The notes under the pieces: generated by a model | Database searches by the model: none | Told to the model about the DNA's origin: nothing | The model's input: the letters and a program-made list of their open reading frames with translations, nothing else | In this document: positions 53,401-60,766 of the stretch, piece by piece | Layout: every line of letters begins with the position of its first letter | Position numbering within the stretch: the first letter of the stretch is position 1 | Translations under genes and position numbers: made by a program | DNA from: Fidelibacterota bacterium | GTDB lineage: Bacteria > Pseudomonadota > Alphaproteobacteria > Rhodospirillales > Rhodospirillaceae | Length of the DNA: 60,766 nt | Assembly: GCA_947476065.1 (NCBI GenBank) | Contig: CANJPG010000011.1 | Coordinates: 1-60,766 of the forward strand | Direction of reading: 5' to 3'

Positions 53401-53889
53401 GCGCGCCTGCTGTCGGTGGCGTCGCTGACCGGCATTGTCGATGAACTGCAAGGCAAGGGTATTTCGTTCAAGACACTGCGCGCGCCGTTCTCCTATGCCA
53501 ACGGAACGCTGACGGTGAAAGACGGCGAAATGTATGGCAGCGCGCTGGGGCTCACCGGCGAGGGCACGTATACCTTCGCGTCGTCACAAATGAATTTCGA
53601 AGGAACGCTGATCCCGGCCTATTCGCTCAATTCGATCCTGAGCAGCATTCCGCTGCTGGGCGCTGTCCTTAGCGGCGGCGAAAAAGGCGGCGGGATTTTT
53701 GCTGCGACTTATACCTACCGCGGCAACGTCGCGACGGCGCAGCCCTCGGTCAATCCGCTGGCGGCCCTGGCGCCGGGGTTCCTGCGCCATATATTCGATA
53801 TCTTTAAGTCGAAACCGAACGATCTGCCGAAGCCGGAAGGCGAGGCCAGCGATCAAGAATCAGAGCGCGCGGACCCGAAAGCCGGTTAA
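50485..53889 (+). CDS. YhdP-like AsmA-superfamily protein (DUF3971)
   Basis: 1134 residues as the longest frame. One N-terminal membrane helix ([18 protein letters not shown]) is followed by a very long periplasmic beta region with DUF3971 landmarks ([20 protein letters not shown], then [19 protein letters not shown]) and the AsmA-like C-terminus ([20 protein letters not shown], then [12 protein letters not shown]). YhdP and relatives bridge the envelope and move phospholipid outward. The ATG at 50485 has a Shine-Dalgarno almost abutting it; a TTG at 50617, nearer the membrane helix, is a realistic alternative. Its stop shares TTAA with tyrS. Confidence 0.87.
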   Translation: MRSSCSGSKGAFEVVRRKKPAFRHCHLPPSSIRFADLSILEPAGLTHGAVRFLIRALEAAFLVLLLAAALLAWRLSQGSLKLDVVAPYIASAFTEIAPGYRFRIEDAEFKWSGFSGAPELTVRDVRVLNDAGAVIAGLPSMRVRLSVEALRRGVAAPEQIRLSNPIIRFVHRADGTLGLGVEGAPAAAPAETPGAAPAVPAAPADTSGNALAVSLISALTRAPGGDNPAGYLDSVEIDATTLVLVDEVSGQRWLVPDATLNFRRAGADVEIDATLPVIEEGKRWNLTAKGRYAAASETLKVAIGVDGFRPARVAGLAPQLAPLAMIDLRLSGTAAATLKLSGATARLVAMVFDVKGQDGEFHLPDPVAQNYSVKSIAVKGAAGADLDQVTIEQFRVELNRRGEATPVITMNGEAKGLNGAPVVDLNFSMAELGMPALKQYWPVAIKPNTRSWIDDNLRDGGLYDTRLKLRLAGPSMADLDATEARLTASLKGVTVKYMRDMPEVINTDGVMTIGPGEVVIDITNGGLPDAVSGKGLTVPTGKVRMYGLASGNERANIQLKILGGFGDVMRLIDNEPLGYATMMGLDANRATGDANIDLRLDFPLIKDLKLDQLKLGVKATTQGIAIPDVAFDLPLSDGRLALTLDRAGMDVSGSAVLGGIPSAIVWRENFGGGDFRSRYVLDPIVGNAERPKLGLSVMPFIPPYIDGPVPAHVIYTVRRDDTRLLEADVDLTAPVMAVPELGWRKESGKAATAKVQAVFSKEHLREVQSFHVTSGDDLDVSGSVKFDETGKMRLLSFNPSVVGETRLGGQVAVDEAGGYDINVKGPTFNSTYFWRELNRDDKRGTASAQTGDTPFATPMRIHAAFDRMWLTKGADFTDVSLDMDRSYTGIQSIDFASTVNGKTPFVFKLGPESGTRKFKGSGVDGGGVVRAVGLFGDIAGGNLDISGELAADGTVRGKAEITDFKLIQAPLLARLLSVASLTGIVDELQGKGISFKTLRAPFSYANGTLTVKDGEMYGSALGLTGEGTYTFASSQMNFEGTLIPAYSLNSILSSIPLLGAVLSGGEKGGGIFAATYTYRGNVATAQPSVNPLAALAPGFLRHIFDIFKSKPNDLPKPEGEASDQESERADPKAG

Positions 53890-55139
53890 CCAATCACTTT
53901 GACTATCGCGTGGCGCTTTTTGCCGGCGCTGAGCTTGATGACGCCATTGGCGGCGGCGTCGCTGGTGACCATGGCGTTTTCATCGTCGCACTTCTGATCA
54001 TTCAGTTTCGCGCCGCCGCCGCGGATCAGGCGGCGGGCCTCGCCGTTGCTGGCGGCAAGGCCAGCGCGGTTGAACAGATCCCATGTGGCGATGCCGGCCT
54101 TCAGCACGGCGGCGTCGATCTCTATGGTCGGCAGGTCATCGCCGATGCCGCCCTGCTCGAAGGTCTTGCGCGCGGTTTCGGCGGCGTCGTTGGCGGCGTC
54201 AGGGCCGTGCAGAAGGCTCGTTGCCTGGAGCGCCAATACTTTCTTCGCGTCGTTGATCTCGGCGCCTTCCAGCTTTTCCAGGCGCGCGATTTCGTCCAGC
54301 GGCAGGTCGGTGAACAGCTTGAGGAACCGGCCGACATCGCCGTCCTCGGTGTTGCGCCAGAACTGGTAGTAGTCGTAGGGGCTGAACTTTTCCGCCTTAA
54401 GCCAGACCGCACCCGAGGCAGTCTTACCCATCTTGGCGCCCGAAGATGTCGTGATCAGCGGGCAAGTGAAGCCGAACAGCTCGGCCTCGACCACGCGCCG
54501 GCCAAGGTCCACGCCCTGGATGATGTTGCCCCACTGGTCCGAGCCGCCGAGCTGCAGCGAACAGCCGAAACGCCGGAAGAGTTCGACGAAGTCGTAACCC
54601 TGCAGGATCATGTAGTTGAATTCGAGGAAGGTCAGCGGCTGCTCACGCTCGAGGCGCAACTTCACGCTGTCCATCGTCAGCATGCGGTTGATGGTAAAGT
54701 GCCGGCCGATATCGCGCAAAAACGGGATGTACTGCAGGCCGTCCAGCCAGTCGGCATTGTTGACCATGATCGCATCGGTCTTGCCTTGCCCGTACGTCAG
54801 GAACCGGCCGAAGGACTGCTGGATCGAGGAGATGCGCGCGTTGATGGTGGCGTCGTCTTGCAGCGTGCGCGTTTCGTCGCGCCCGGATGGGTCGCCGATC
54901 TTGGTTGTGCCGCCGCCCATAAGCGTGATCGGCCGGTGGCCGGTCTTCTGCAGCCAGCGCAGCATCATGATCGACACCAGATTGCCGATATGCAGGCTGT
55001 CGGCGGTGGCGTCGTAACCAACATAGGCGGTGATCACCCCGGTCGCGGCCTTGGCGTCGAGCGCCGCGAGATCTGTGCACTGGTGCAGGAATCCGCGGTC
55101 GGTCAGGGTCTGGATCAGGTCGGAGCGGTATTGGGCCAT
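53886..55139 (-). CDS. tyrS: Tyrosyl-tRNA synthetase
   Basis: 417 residues. HIGN stands for HIGH (in DSLHIGNLV), and KMGKT for KMSKS (in [15 protein letters not shown]). [25 protein letters not shown] is the tyrosine/ATP site. The C-terminal S4-like RNA-binding domain reads [19 protein letters not shown]. It is the standard bacterial TyrRS length. The TAA shares a TTAA with the YhdP-like stop. It is divergent from anmK with 138 nt between. Confidence 0.96.
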   Translation of the reverse strand: MAQYRSDLIQTLTDRGFLHQCTDLAALDAKAATGVITAYVGYDATADSLHIGNLVSIMMLRWLQKTGHRPITLMGGGTTKIGDPSGRDETRTLQDDATINARISSIQQSFGRFLTYGQGKTDAIMVNNADWLDGLQYIPFLRDIGRHFTINRMLTMDSVKLRLEREQPLTFLEFNYMILQGYDFVELFRRFGCSLQLGGSDQWGNIIQGVDLGRRVVEAELFGFTCPLITTSSGAKMGKTASGAVWLKAEKFSPYDYYQFWRNTEDGDVGRFLKLFTDLPLDEIARLEKLEGAEINDAKKVLALQATSLLHGPDAANDAAETARKTFEQGGIGDDLPTIEIDAAVLKAGIATWDLFNRAGLAASNGEARRLIRGGGAKLNDQKCDDENAMVTSDAAANGVIKLSAGKKRHAIVKVIG

Positions 55140-55277
55140 GGGTTTGCCGGCAGGTCGTAACGGTTTTCAACGTGCAGTTTGCAGAGTCAGGCCGCAGGCA
55201 GCGTGATATAATAAGTATAACCGCCCAAAAGCCGCGCGCTGAGTACCATACCTGCATTCTTCGAACAATGAGCCGCC

Positions 55278-56408
55278 ATGACCGCATCCGCTCAGAATTT
55301 CAAGCCGTTATGCGTTATTGGTTTAATGAGCGGCACCTCCATGGACGGCATCGACGCGGCCTACCTCGAAACCGACGGCGAGGGCCGGGTCCAGCAGGGG
55401 CCGGCGATTACGCTGCCCTATGCCCCGGATTTCAGGGCTAGCCTTGGTGCTTTTGTCGAGCGGGCGCCGGATCGCGGCGCCGGTGAATCGGCACTGGAGG
55501 CTGAACTCACCGACCTCCACGCGACTGCCGTTGAACACCTGCTGAAGTCCATGGCGCTGCCTGTGTCGGCGCTGGATCTGGTTGGTTTCCATGGCCAGAC
55601 CATCTGGCATCGGCCGGCGCAACGTCAGACCTGGCAGATGGGCGACGGCGAACGCCTGGCCGATGCGCTCGGCGTGTCGGTGGCTTACGACTTCCGCACC
55701 GCCGACGTGGCCGGCGGCGGACAGGGCGCGCCTTTGCTGCCGATCTATCATGCAGCGCTCGCCCGCACGGAAGGTCTGCCGGCGGCGATCCTCAATGTCG
55801 GCGGTGTCGCCAACATCACCTGGATCGGCAACGGTGCCGGCGATCTGATGGGCTTCGATACCGGGCCCGGCAACGGATTGATCGACGACTGGGTGCGCGC
55901 GCGTCTCGGTCTGGATATGGACCGCGATGGTGCGGTGGCGGCGAAAGGCCGCGTCCACAAAGACTTGGTCGACGAACTGCTTGACCATGATTTTTTTGCG
56001 CGGCCAGCGCCCAAGTCTCTCGATCGCTTTGCGTTCACTGCGCATCGCCTGTCGCATCTCAGCACCGAAGATGGTGCGGCGACACTAACCGCTTTCACGG
56101 CGGCATCGGCCGCCAAAGCGCTGGATCATTGCCCCCAGCGCCCGAAGAAAGTTTTCGTGGCCGGCGGTGGGCGTCACAATCCCCGTTTGATGGGCCTGAT
56201 CGCGCAGTACAGCGGCGTGGCCGTGGACTCGGTCGATGTACTGGGATGGGACGGCGATGCACTGGAAGCGCAGGGCTTTGCCTACCTCGCGGTGCGGGCT
56301 TTGCGCGGACTGCCGCTGACATTCCCGGGCACCACGGGAATCGCAGCGCCGCTGACGGGCGGACGTATCGTCGCGCCGCGCAGTCTCGCCGCCGCAAAAT
56401 CGGCTTAG
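55278..56408 (+). CDS. anmK: Anhydro-N-acetylmuramic acid kinase
   Basis: 376 residues. LMSGTSMDGIDAAYLE, GFHGQTIWHRPA, YDFRTADVAGGGQGAPLLP, NVGGVANITWI, DTGPGNGLIDDW and AGGGRHNPRLM are the AnmK landmarks. It converts anhydro-MurNAc to MurNAc-6-phosphate in cell-wall recycling. The gene next to tyrS is an arrangement known in many proteobacteria. Its TAG overlaps the convergent hydrolase TAA by 4 nt. Confidence 0.95.
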   Translation: MTASAQNFKPLCVIGLMSGTSMDGIDAAYLETDGEGRVQQGPAITLPYAPDFRASLGAFVERAPDRGAGESALEAELTDLHATAVEHLLKSMALPVSALDLVGFHGQTIWHRPAQRQTWQMGDGERLADALGVSVAYDFRTADVAGGGQGAPLLPIYHAALARTEGLPAAILNVGGVANITWIGNGAGDLMGFDTGPGNGLIDDWVRARLGLDMDRDGAVAAKGRVHKDLVDELLDHDFFARPAPKSLDRFAFTAHRLSHLSTEDGAATLTAFTAASAAKALDHCPQRPKKVFVAGGGRHNPRLMGLIAQYSGVAVDSVDVLGWDGDALEAQGFAYLAVRALRGLPLTFPGTTGIAAPLTGGRIVAPRSLAAAKSA

Positions 56409-57088
56409 CTGTTTTTGCCTTGGGCGGTCTTGCGCCGGCCGGTTGAGCCGGTGCCCATGCGCGCATCGACGTAGGTGCTCACCGACGTCACCAGCTGATC
56501 CATGTGATCTTTGAAGAAGTGGTTTGCACCCTTCACCAGCTGATAGTCGATGGTGATGTTGTTCTGCATCTTGAGTTTGTTGGCTAGCTTCTCGACCGAG
56601 GGCTCGGGCACAACGTCATCTTCGGTGCCTTGCAAAATCAGGCCCGACGACGGGCAAGGGGCCAGGAACGAGAAGTCGTACATGTTGGCCGGTGGGGCGA
56701 TGGAGACGAAGCCCTCGATTTCCGGCCGGCGCATCAGAAGCTGCATGCCGATCCAGGCGCCGAAGGAGAAACCGGCAACCCAGCAGGACGACGCATTGGC
56801 ATTGACCGACTGCAGCCAATCCAGCGCCGAGGCGGCGTCGGAGAGTTCGCCTTGGCCGTTGTCGAAGTCCCCCTGCGAGCGCCCGACACCGCGGAAATTG
56901 AAACGGACGACAGAAAAGCCTTTTTTCACAAAGACATAATAGAGGTTGTAGACAACCTTATTATTCATCGTGCCGCCGTGCTGGGGGTGCGGGTGCAAGA
57001 TCACGGCGATCGGCGCGCGTGGGACTTCGCTATGGTGATAGCGGCCCTCCAGGCGTCCTTCCGGGCCGGTGAAGATAACTTCAGGCAT
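56405..57088 (-). CDS. Alpha/beta-hydrolase fold protein
   Basis: 227 residues. LHPHPQHGGTMNNKVV and RFNFRGVGRSQGDFDNGQGE are typical of the YsgA/Dienelactone-hydrolase-like group annotated as alpha/beta superfamily hydrolase. The nucleophile motif is GFSFGAW (GxSxG). An Asp in QGTEDDVVP and the His in KGANHFFKDH complete the triad. The substrate is unknown. AAGGA lies 8 nt before the ATG. Confidence 0.88.
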   Translation of the reverse strand: MPEVIFTGPEGRLEGRYHHSEVPRAPIAVILHPHPQHGGTMNNKVVYNLYYVFVKKGFSVVRFNFRGVGRSQGDFDNGQGELSDAASALDWLQSVNANASSCWVAGFSFGAWIGMQLLMRRPEIEGFVSIAPPANMYDFSFLAPCPSSGLILQGTEDDVVPEPSVEKLANKLKMQNNITIDYQLVKGANHFFKDHMDQLVTSVSTYVDARMGTGSTGRRKTAQGKNS

Positions 57089-57336
57089 ATATTAGAGTCC
57101 TTGGGGTCCGATCCCGACCATACCAGCAATTTGGCACCAAAAGTCGGCGGGGCCGATTATTTAGGGGATGCGGCCCCAAGGTGCAAACCTGAAATCCAGG
57201 CCCAACGCGATTGGGGGGCTCTTTCCCGCAATTCCGGCAACCTCTCCGTGCGGCAGAACGTTGCAGCGCGGTGATCCACATCTGTATTGGGGACGTATAA
57301 CCCTAAATAAAGTCGCTCATTACCTTGCCTTTCACC
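57089..57336. other. Promoter region of the sulfur-transfer operon
   Basis: No gene is supported in this 250-nt part of the 340-nt gap. TTGCAG-N18-TATTGG (57261-57290) is a possible promoter. ATAACCCTAAATAAAGTC-like sequence (57297-57320) has partial dyad resemblance to an IscR type-1 site (right half AGTC present, left half poor). Confidence 0.3.
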
Positions 57337-57351
57337 GGGAGGGGATCCTGT

Positions 57352-57432
57352 ATGAGGCTCGCAGAATCATGTGTCGATGCTGAAAAACTCCATGTAGCCA
57401 ATAGCTTAAGTGGAAAGGACCTGCCCCAATGA
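57352..57432 (+). CDS. 26-codon leader ORF upstream of the Rrf2-type regulator
   Basis: An ATG at 57352 follows the strongest Shine-Dalgarno of the area (GGGAGGGG, 57337-57344, 7-nt spacer). It opens 26 codons (MRLAESCVDAEKLHVANSLS, then GKDLPQ) and stops at TGA 57430-57432, which overlaps the regulator's ATG (ATGA). The peptide has one Cys and no membrane segment. The arrangement predicts translational coupling of the regulator to the leader. No homolog is known to me, and it may be only a spacer ORF. Confidence 0.5.
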   Translation: MRLAESCVDAEKLHVANSLSGKDLPQ

Positions 57433-57860
57433 AGGATTCATCTAAATCCCGCTATGCCGTGGCAGCACTTGTCGATCTGGCCTGCCAGCCGGGCCATCAG
57501 CCGACCACCCTTGCCGCCATCGCCAAGCGCCAGGACATCTCGGTGTCTTATCTTGAGCAACTTTTCGCGAGATTGCGCGCGGGTGGGCTGATCAAAAGCG
57601 TGCGTGGCCCAGGCGGCGGCTATATTTTGGCCCGTCCTAGCCACGATATCACCATTGCCGATATCTACGGCGCCGTCTTCGAGGCCACCGAAATGGCCCT
57701 GGCGCAGCCCGGCGATGGCGCGACCTTGAAGGCGCAAATGGAAACCCTCTGGCAGGCCATGGAACGCGAAGTCGCCAAGTTCCTGAAAAACGTGACGGTT
57801 CACGATGTGCTCTCAGGCAAGCTGAGCACGGCGGCCGGCAATCGCCTGCCGGCCGAGTAG
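57429..57860 (+). CDS. Rrf2/IscR-type regulator lacking Fe-S cysteines
   Basis: 143 residues, close to E. coli IscR in layout: RYAVAALVDLA, ISVSYLEQLFARLRAGGLIKSVRGPGGGYILAR (winged helix-turn-helix). The region where IscR has three Cys ligands (C92, C98, C104) reads EATEMALAQPGDGATLKAQM here, with none. The only Cys is residue 19. It probably cannot hold the cluster and may work as a constitutive (apo-like) regulator or sense something else. It heads the cysteine desulfurase operon, and the leader ORF overlaps its start. Confidence 0.88.
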   Translation: MKDSSKSRYAVAALVDLACQPGHQPTTLAAIAKRQDISVSYLEQLFARLRAGGLIKSVRGPGGGYILARPSHDITIADIYGAVFEATEMALAQPGDGATLKAQMETLWQAMEREVAKFLKNVTVHDVLSGKLSTAAGNRLPAE

Positions 57861-57916
57861 CGCCGCTGCCGATTCAATCTGCGGCGATCGTGGCGTGGGA
57901 ATGGTAAAAGGGGCCC

Positions 57917-59050
57917 ATGGCCCATTCATCCGTTTCAGAAAATAGCCTGTGTTATCTCGACTACAATGCGACCACGCCGGTGCTGGCGGAGGTTGCTGAC
58001 GCTGTCATTGCGGCCATGGGACGTTTCGGCAATCCGTCCTCGGTACACGCCGCTGGACGCCACGCCCGTTCGGCGGTGGAAGATGCGCGTGAAGCGGTGG
58101 CCGCCATGGTCAACGGCGCAGCGCAGCAGGTTGTGTTCACCTCCGGCGGCACCGAAGCCAATGCGTTGGCCCTGCGCGGACTCGTCTCCACCTCTCGCAC
58201 GAACGTCATCGCCACTGCGGTCGAACATCCCTCGGTCTTGGCGCACGTCGGCGCGGAAGGCCTTATTCCGGTGGATGACGACGGCATTGTGAATCTGACG
58301 GCGCTCGAAGAGATGTTGAAGCTGCGTCCAGCACCGGTATTGATTGCCTTGATGCTTGCCAACAACGAGACCGGCGTCTTGCAGCCGGTCGGGGCGGTTG
58401 TTGATCTCGCGCGCAAATACGGCGCGCTGGTGCATTGCGACGCCGTGCAGGGGCCCGGCAAAGTGGCGCTCGATATTCAGGCGCTGGGTGTCGACAGCAT
58501 TTCCCTGTCGGCGCACAAATGCGGTGGTCTCAAAGGTGTCGGTGCCTTGGTGCTGCGTAAAGGCGGTGACGTCGCCGCCGACATGCTGGGCGGTGGACAG
58601 GAGCGCCGCCGACGTGCGGGCACGGAAAACGTGCCGGGCATCGTCGCTTTCGGGGCGGCCGCACGTGCCCATGGACGCATCTTAAGCGAAGCCGCGCGCG
58701 TGCAACGTTTGCGCGATGCCCTGGAAGCCGGGGCTCTTGCCATGGCGCCGCAGGCAAAAATTTTCGCCAACGGCAAACCACGTCTTGGCAACACCGCCTG
58801 CATCGCGCTGCCGGGAATTTCCAGCGAGACACAGCTGATGCGCCTGGATTTGGCCGGCGTGGCGGTTAGTGCTGGATCGGCCTGTTCCTCCGGCAAAATC
58901 GCCGCCTCACACGTTCTCCTGGCAATGGGTGTGCCGGCGGAGGAGGCAAAATCGGCCATTCGCGTCAGTTTTGGCTGGGAAAACACCGAAAACGACGTCT
59001 CCCGTTTCCTGGAGGCGTGGCGCCCTCTAGCGGCCAGCGCCGCGGCGTAA
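57917..59050 (+). CDS. Cysteine desulfurase (NifS/IscS family)
   Basis: 377 residues. YLDYNATTPVLAEV, GNPSSVHAAGR, FTSGGTEANALAL, NNETGVLQPV, the PLP Lys in SLSAHKCGG, AGTENVPGIV, and the active-site Cys loop SAGSACSSGKI. It removes sulfur from cysteine as a protein persulfide for Fe-S clusters or tRNA thiolation. AAAGGGG precedes the ATG. It sits between the regulator and a ferredoxin; no scaffold (iscU) or chaperones follow, but mnmA does, so supply of sulfur to tRNA is likely. Confidence 0.93.
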   Translation: MAHSSVSENSLCYLDYNATTPVLAEVADAVIAAMGRFGNPSSVHAAGRHARSAVEDAREAVAAMVNGAAQQVVFTSGGTEANALALRGLVSTSRTNVIATAVEHPSVLAHVGAEGLIPVDDDGIVNLTALEEMLKLRPAPVLIALMLANNETGVLQPVGAVVDLARKYGALVHCDAVQGPGKVALDIQALGVDSISLSAHKCGGLKGVGALVLRKGGDVAADMLGGGQERRRRAGTENVPGIVAFGAAARAHGRILSEAARVQRLRDALEAGALAMAPQAKIFANGKPRLGNTACIALPGISSETQLMRLDLAGVAVSAGSACSSGKIAASHVLLAMGVPAEEAKSAIRVSFGWENTENDVSRFLEAWRPLAASAAA

Positions 59051-59063
59051 TACATACGCCGCC

Positions 59064-59393
59064 ATGCCTAAGGTTGTTTTCATCGAGCGGAACGGACACC
59101 GCAAGGAAATCAAAGCCGCGAACAATGTTTCGCTGCTGCAGGTGGCCCACGCCCACGACATCGACATGGAAGGCGCCTGCGAAGGCTCCATGGCTTGCTC
59201 GACCTGCCATGTGATCGTCGAGGGCGACTGGTTTGCGAAACTGCCGCCAGCGCATGCCACAGAAGAGGATATGCTCGACTTGACCTACGGCGTGACGCGC
59301 ACGTCGCGCCTGGCTTGCCAGGTGATCGTGACCGAAGCGCTCGACGGCCTGACGGTGCGGCTGCCGACCGCAACGCGCAATATGATGGACTGA
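59064..59393 (+). CDS. fdx: Adrenodoxin-type [2Fe-2S] ferredoxin
   Basis: 109 residues. The four ligands are visible: C-x5-C-x2-C in [13 protein letters not shown], and a distant Cys in [36 protein letters not shown] is the family interaction region. It is the ISC-type ferredoxin (Fdx/FdxB) that donates electrons to Fe-S assembly, placed right after the cysteine desulfurase (13 nt) and before mnmA (2 nt). Confidence 0.93.
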   Translation: MPKVVFIERNGHRKEIKAANNVSLLQVAHAHDIDMEGACEGSMACSTCHVIVEGDWFAKLPPAHATEEDMLDLTYGVTRTSRLACQVIVTEALDGLTVRLPTATRNMMD

Positions 59394-59395
59394 AG

Positions 59396-60580
59396 ATGGC
59401 GCCACTCAACTCCATGGGGTTTGCCAAAGAACCATCCGCCACGCGGGTGGTTGTTGCCATGTCGGGCGGCGTCGATAGCTCGGTTGTCGCGGCGCTGCTT
59501 AAATCGCAGGGCTACGACGTCGTTGGCCTGACGATGCAGCTTTACGATCACGGCGCCGCCACTGCCAAAAGCAAAACCTGCTGCGCGGGGCAAGACATCT
59601 ACGATGCACGTCGCGTCTCGGACATGATCGGCATTCCGCACTATGTCGTGGACTATGAGACCACCTTCAAAGCCGATGTCATGGACCGCTTCGCCGACGG
59701 CTACATTCACGGCGAAACGCCGGTGCCTTGCGTACTGTGTAATCAGACCGTTAAGTTCCGGGACCTTTTGAAGGCCGCGAAGGATTTGGGCGCCGATGCG
59801 CTGGCCACCGGCCATTACGTGCAGCGCATCGCGGGCGAGGGCGGTGCGGCCTTGCACCGGGCTGCGGATCCCGACCGTGACCAGAGTTATTTCCTGTTCA
59901 CCACCACGCGCGCGCAGCTCGACTTCGTGCGGTTTCCTTTGGGCGGCATGAACAAGCGCGAAACGCGCGAACTAGGCATCACGTTCGGCCTGCATGTAGC
60001 CTCAAAACCCGATAGTCAGGATATTTGCTTTGTGCCGAACGGAGACTATGCCGCGGTCATCCGCAAGCTGCGCCCCGAAGCGGCGCAGCCCGGCGAGATT
60101 GTGCACGTCGACGGCCGCGTCCTTGGCAAACACGAGGGCGTAATCCATTTCACCGTGGGTCAGCGCAAAGGTCTGGGCATCGGCGGCGAAGCCGAGCCCT
60201 TGTATGTGGTGCGTATCGAACCCGAGACAGCGCGAGTCATCGTGGGTCTGAAAGAGACGTTGTTGCGCCAGTCCTTCGCCTTGCATGGAGTCAATTGGCT
60301 GGGGGCAGGCGAGGGGCCGTCGTTGGAGGGAACGGCGGTGCGCGTGAAACTCCGCAACACCCATGTGCCGGTGCCCGCGACGGTTTTTGGCGAAGGCGCG
60401 CCTGGCACCGCACGGATCGTGCTGGCTGAGCCCGAGGCCGCCGTGACCCCAGGACAGGCTTGTGTGTTCTACGACGGCGAACGCGTCTTGGGCGGCGGCT
60501 GGATTGCTCGCGATCCAGCGTTGACGGCGGCGCCCCATAATCTGCGCCGGGCGGCGCAGACAGCTGCTGCTCAGGGATAA
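59396..60580 (+). CDS. mnmA: tRNA-specific 2-thiouridylase MnmA
   Basis: 394 residues from the ATG at 59396. [15 protein letters not shown] is the PP-loop. The catalytic Cys are in CVLCN (about 109) and in QDICFVPNG (about 207). HYVQRIA, DQSYFLF and [10 protein letters not shown] are typical. It makes 2-thiouridine at position 34 of Lys, Glu and Gln tRNAs. The start lies 2 nt after the ferredoxin stop; an ATG at 59414 is an alternative. Co-location with desulfurase and ferredoxin fits a dedicated sulfur relay. Confidence 0.95.
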   Translation: MAPLNSMGFAKEPSATRVVVAMSGGVDSSVVAALLKSQGYDVVGLTMQLYDHGAATAKSKTCCAGQDIYDARRVSDMIGIPHYVVDYETTFKADVMDRFADGYIHGETPVPCVLCNQTVKFRDLLKAAKDLGADALATGHYVQRIAGEGGAALHRAADPDRDQSYFLFTTTRAQLDFVRFPLGGMNKRETRELGITFGLHVASKPDSQDICFVPNGDYAAVIRKLRPEAAQPGEIVHVDGRVLGKHEGVIHFTVGQRKGLGIGGEAEPLYVVRIEPETARVIVGLKETLLRQSFALHGVNWLGAGEGPSLEGTAVRVKLRNTHVPVPATVFGEGAPGTARIVLAEPEAAVTPGQACVFYDGERVLGGGWIARDPALTAAPHNLRRAAQTAAAQG

Positions 60581-60605
60581 TTCTGCTTTGGCTGTAATGG
60601 CTTAG

Positions 60606-60673
60606 GGCCCCGGCCGGGCGGTTTGACAATTCCCAGCCACCGACTTACAACCCACACCTCTTGGGCCGGGGCC
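60606..60673. repeat. Inverted repeat flanking the tRNA promoter
   Basis: GGCCCCGGCC (60606-60615) and GGCCGGGGCC (60664-60673) are perfect 10-bp inverted copies 48 nt apart, with the promoter-like TTGACA between. It may end the mnmA transcript when folded. Confidence 0.5.
60623..60650 (+). promoter_or_regulatory. Predicted tRNA promoter
   Basis: A consensus -35 (TTGACA, 60623-60628) and TTACAA (60645-60650) are 16 bp apart, about 50 nt upstream of the tRNA 5' end. It gives the tRNA its own transcription start. Confidence 0.5.
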
Positions 60674-60699
60674 AACCCCTCGCGTCCATGTTTTAGTTG

Positions 60700-60766
60700 G
60701 GCGGGGTAGCTCAGCTGGTTAGAGCACGGGAATCATAATCCTGGGGTCGGGGGTTCGAGTCCCTCC
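60700..60766 (+). tRNA. tRNA with CAT anticodon (probably elongator Met), cut by the window end
   Basis: 67 nt of a cloverleaf: acceptor GGCGGGG, D-arm with GCTCAGCTGGTTAGAGC, anticodon stem CGGGA/TCCTG with loop ATCATAA (anticodon CAT), and T-arm GGGGGTTCGAGTCCCTCC. The 3' acceptor strand is beyond the window. CAT is also used by the lysidine-modified Ile2 tRNA; the GC-rich body looks more like alphaproteobacterial tRNA-Met. Confidence 0.92.

Noticed and set aside
51883-53451. 522-codon open frame antisense to the YhdP-like gene
   Set aside because: No recognisable motif, no ribosome site, and the opposite strand has clear AsmA/YhdP homology throughout.

Overview
The window reads as chromosomal DNA from a high-GC alphaproteobacterium. 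The evidence is the NDUFA12 complex I subunit beside two MlaD-like MCE proteins and a DUF2155 protein, the DUF455 ferritin-like protein, an RNase E with a long insertion inside its S1 domain, a class II (B12-dependent) ribonucleotide reductase, an E. coli-type SerA, and a sigma54 promoter in front of a flagellar hook gene. I cannot name a genus. Most of the window is core metabolism and cell-envelope genes in short operons. I see no prophage, CRISPR array or large island.

Layout: 0.2-1.7 kb, an FkbM-type methyltransferase abutting the C-terminal remnant of a catalase-peroxidase. 1.8-10.4 kb, a CoA/B12 metabolism block: CoA-acylating aldehyde dehydrogenase, fused mutase IcmF, divergent AraC-type regulator, a BtuF-like protein without signal peptide, a 3-hydroxyisobutyryl-CoA hydrolase-like protein and an unknown protein. 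10.4-16.8 kb, parE, yciA, a RayT/TnpA-REP transposase framed by GTACCAGGTAC palindromes, a FemAB/GNAT-like protein, RidA and serA. 16.8-23.9 kb, an AsmA-like protein, a degenerate CD-NTase-fold protein only 3 nt downstream of nrdJ, and an nrdJ control region with a promoter, two NrdR-box-like sites 32 bp apart and a perfect DnaA box.

23.9-30.4 kb holds a YCII protein, NDUFA12, two MlaD proteins, DUF2155, aat, the aroQ-accB-accC operon and thiS-thiG. 30.6-37.2 kb holds flgE with its sigma54 promoter, a small HTH protein, a BepA-like M48 protease with a DsbA-like protein, a gamma-glutamyltranspeptidase-like lipoprotein lacking its nucleophile, and an aminotransferase. 37.2-46.1 kb holds rne with a His/Asp-rich insert, a 590-nt structured intergenic region, the amidase amiC, PBP1A, and prfB with its programmed +1 frameshift. 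46.1-57.1 kb holds a DUF455 protein, a peroxiredoxin with a histone-H1-like tail, glnE, a YhdP-like protein, tyrS, anmK and an alpha/beta hydrolase. 57.3-60.8 kb is a sulfur-transfer operon (26-codon leader ORF, cysteine-free IscR-like regulator, cysteine desulfurase, ferredoxin, mnmA), followed by a CAT-anticodon tRNA cut by the window end.

The points I rate highest are the nrdJ/CD-NTase-like pair and its promoter, the leader ORF plus clusterless IscR-like regulator, the RayT with its dispersed palindromes, the His-rich RNase E insert, and the catalytically degraded GGT-like lipoprotein.
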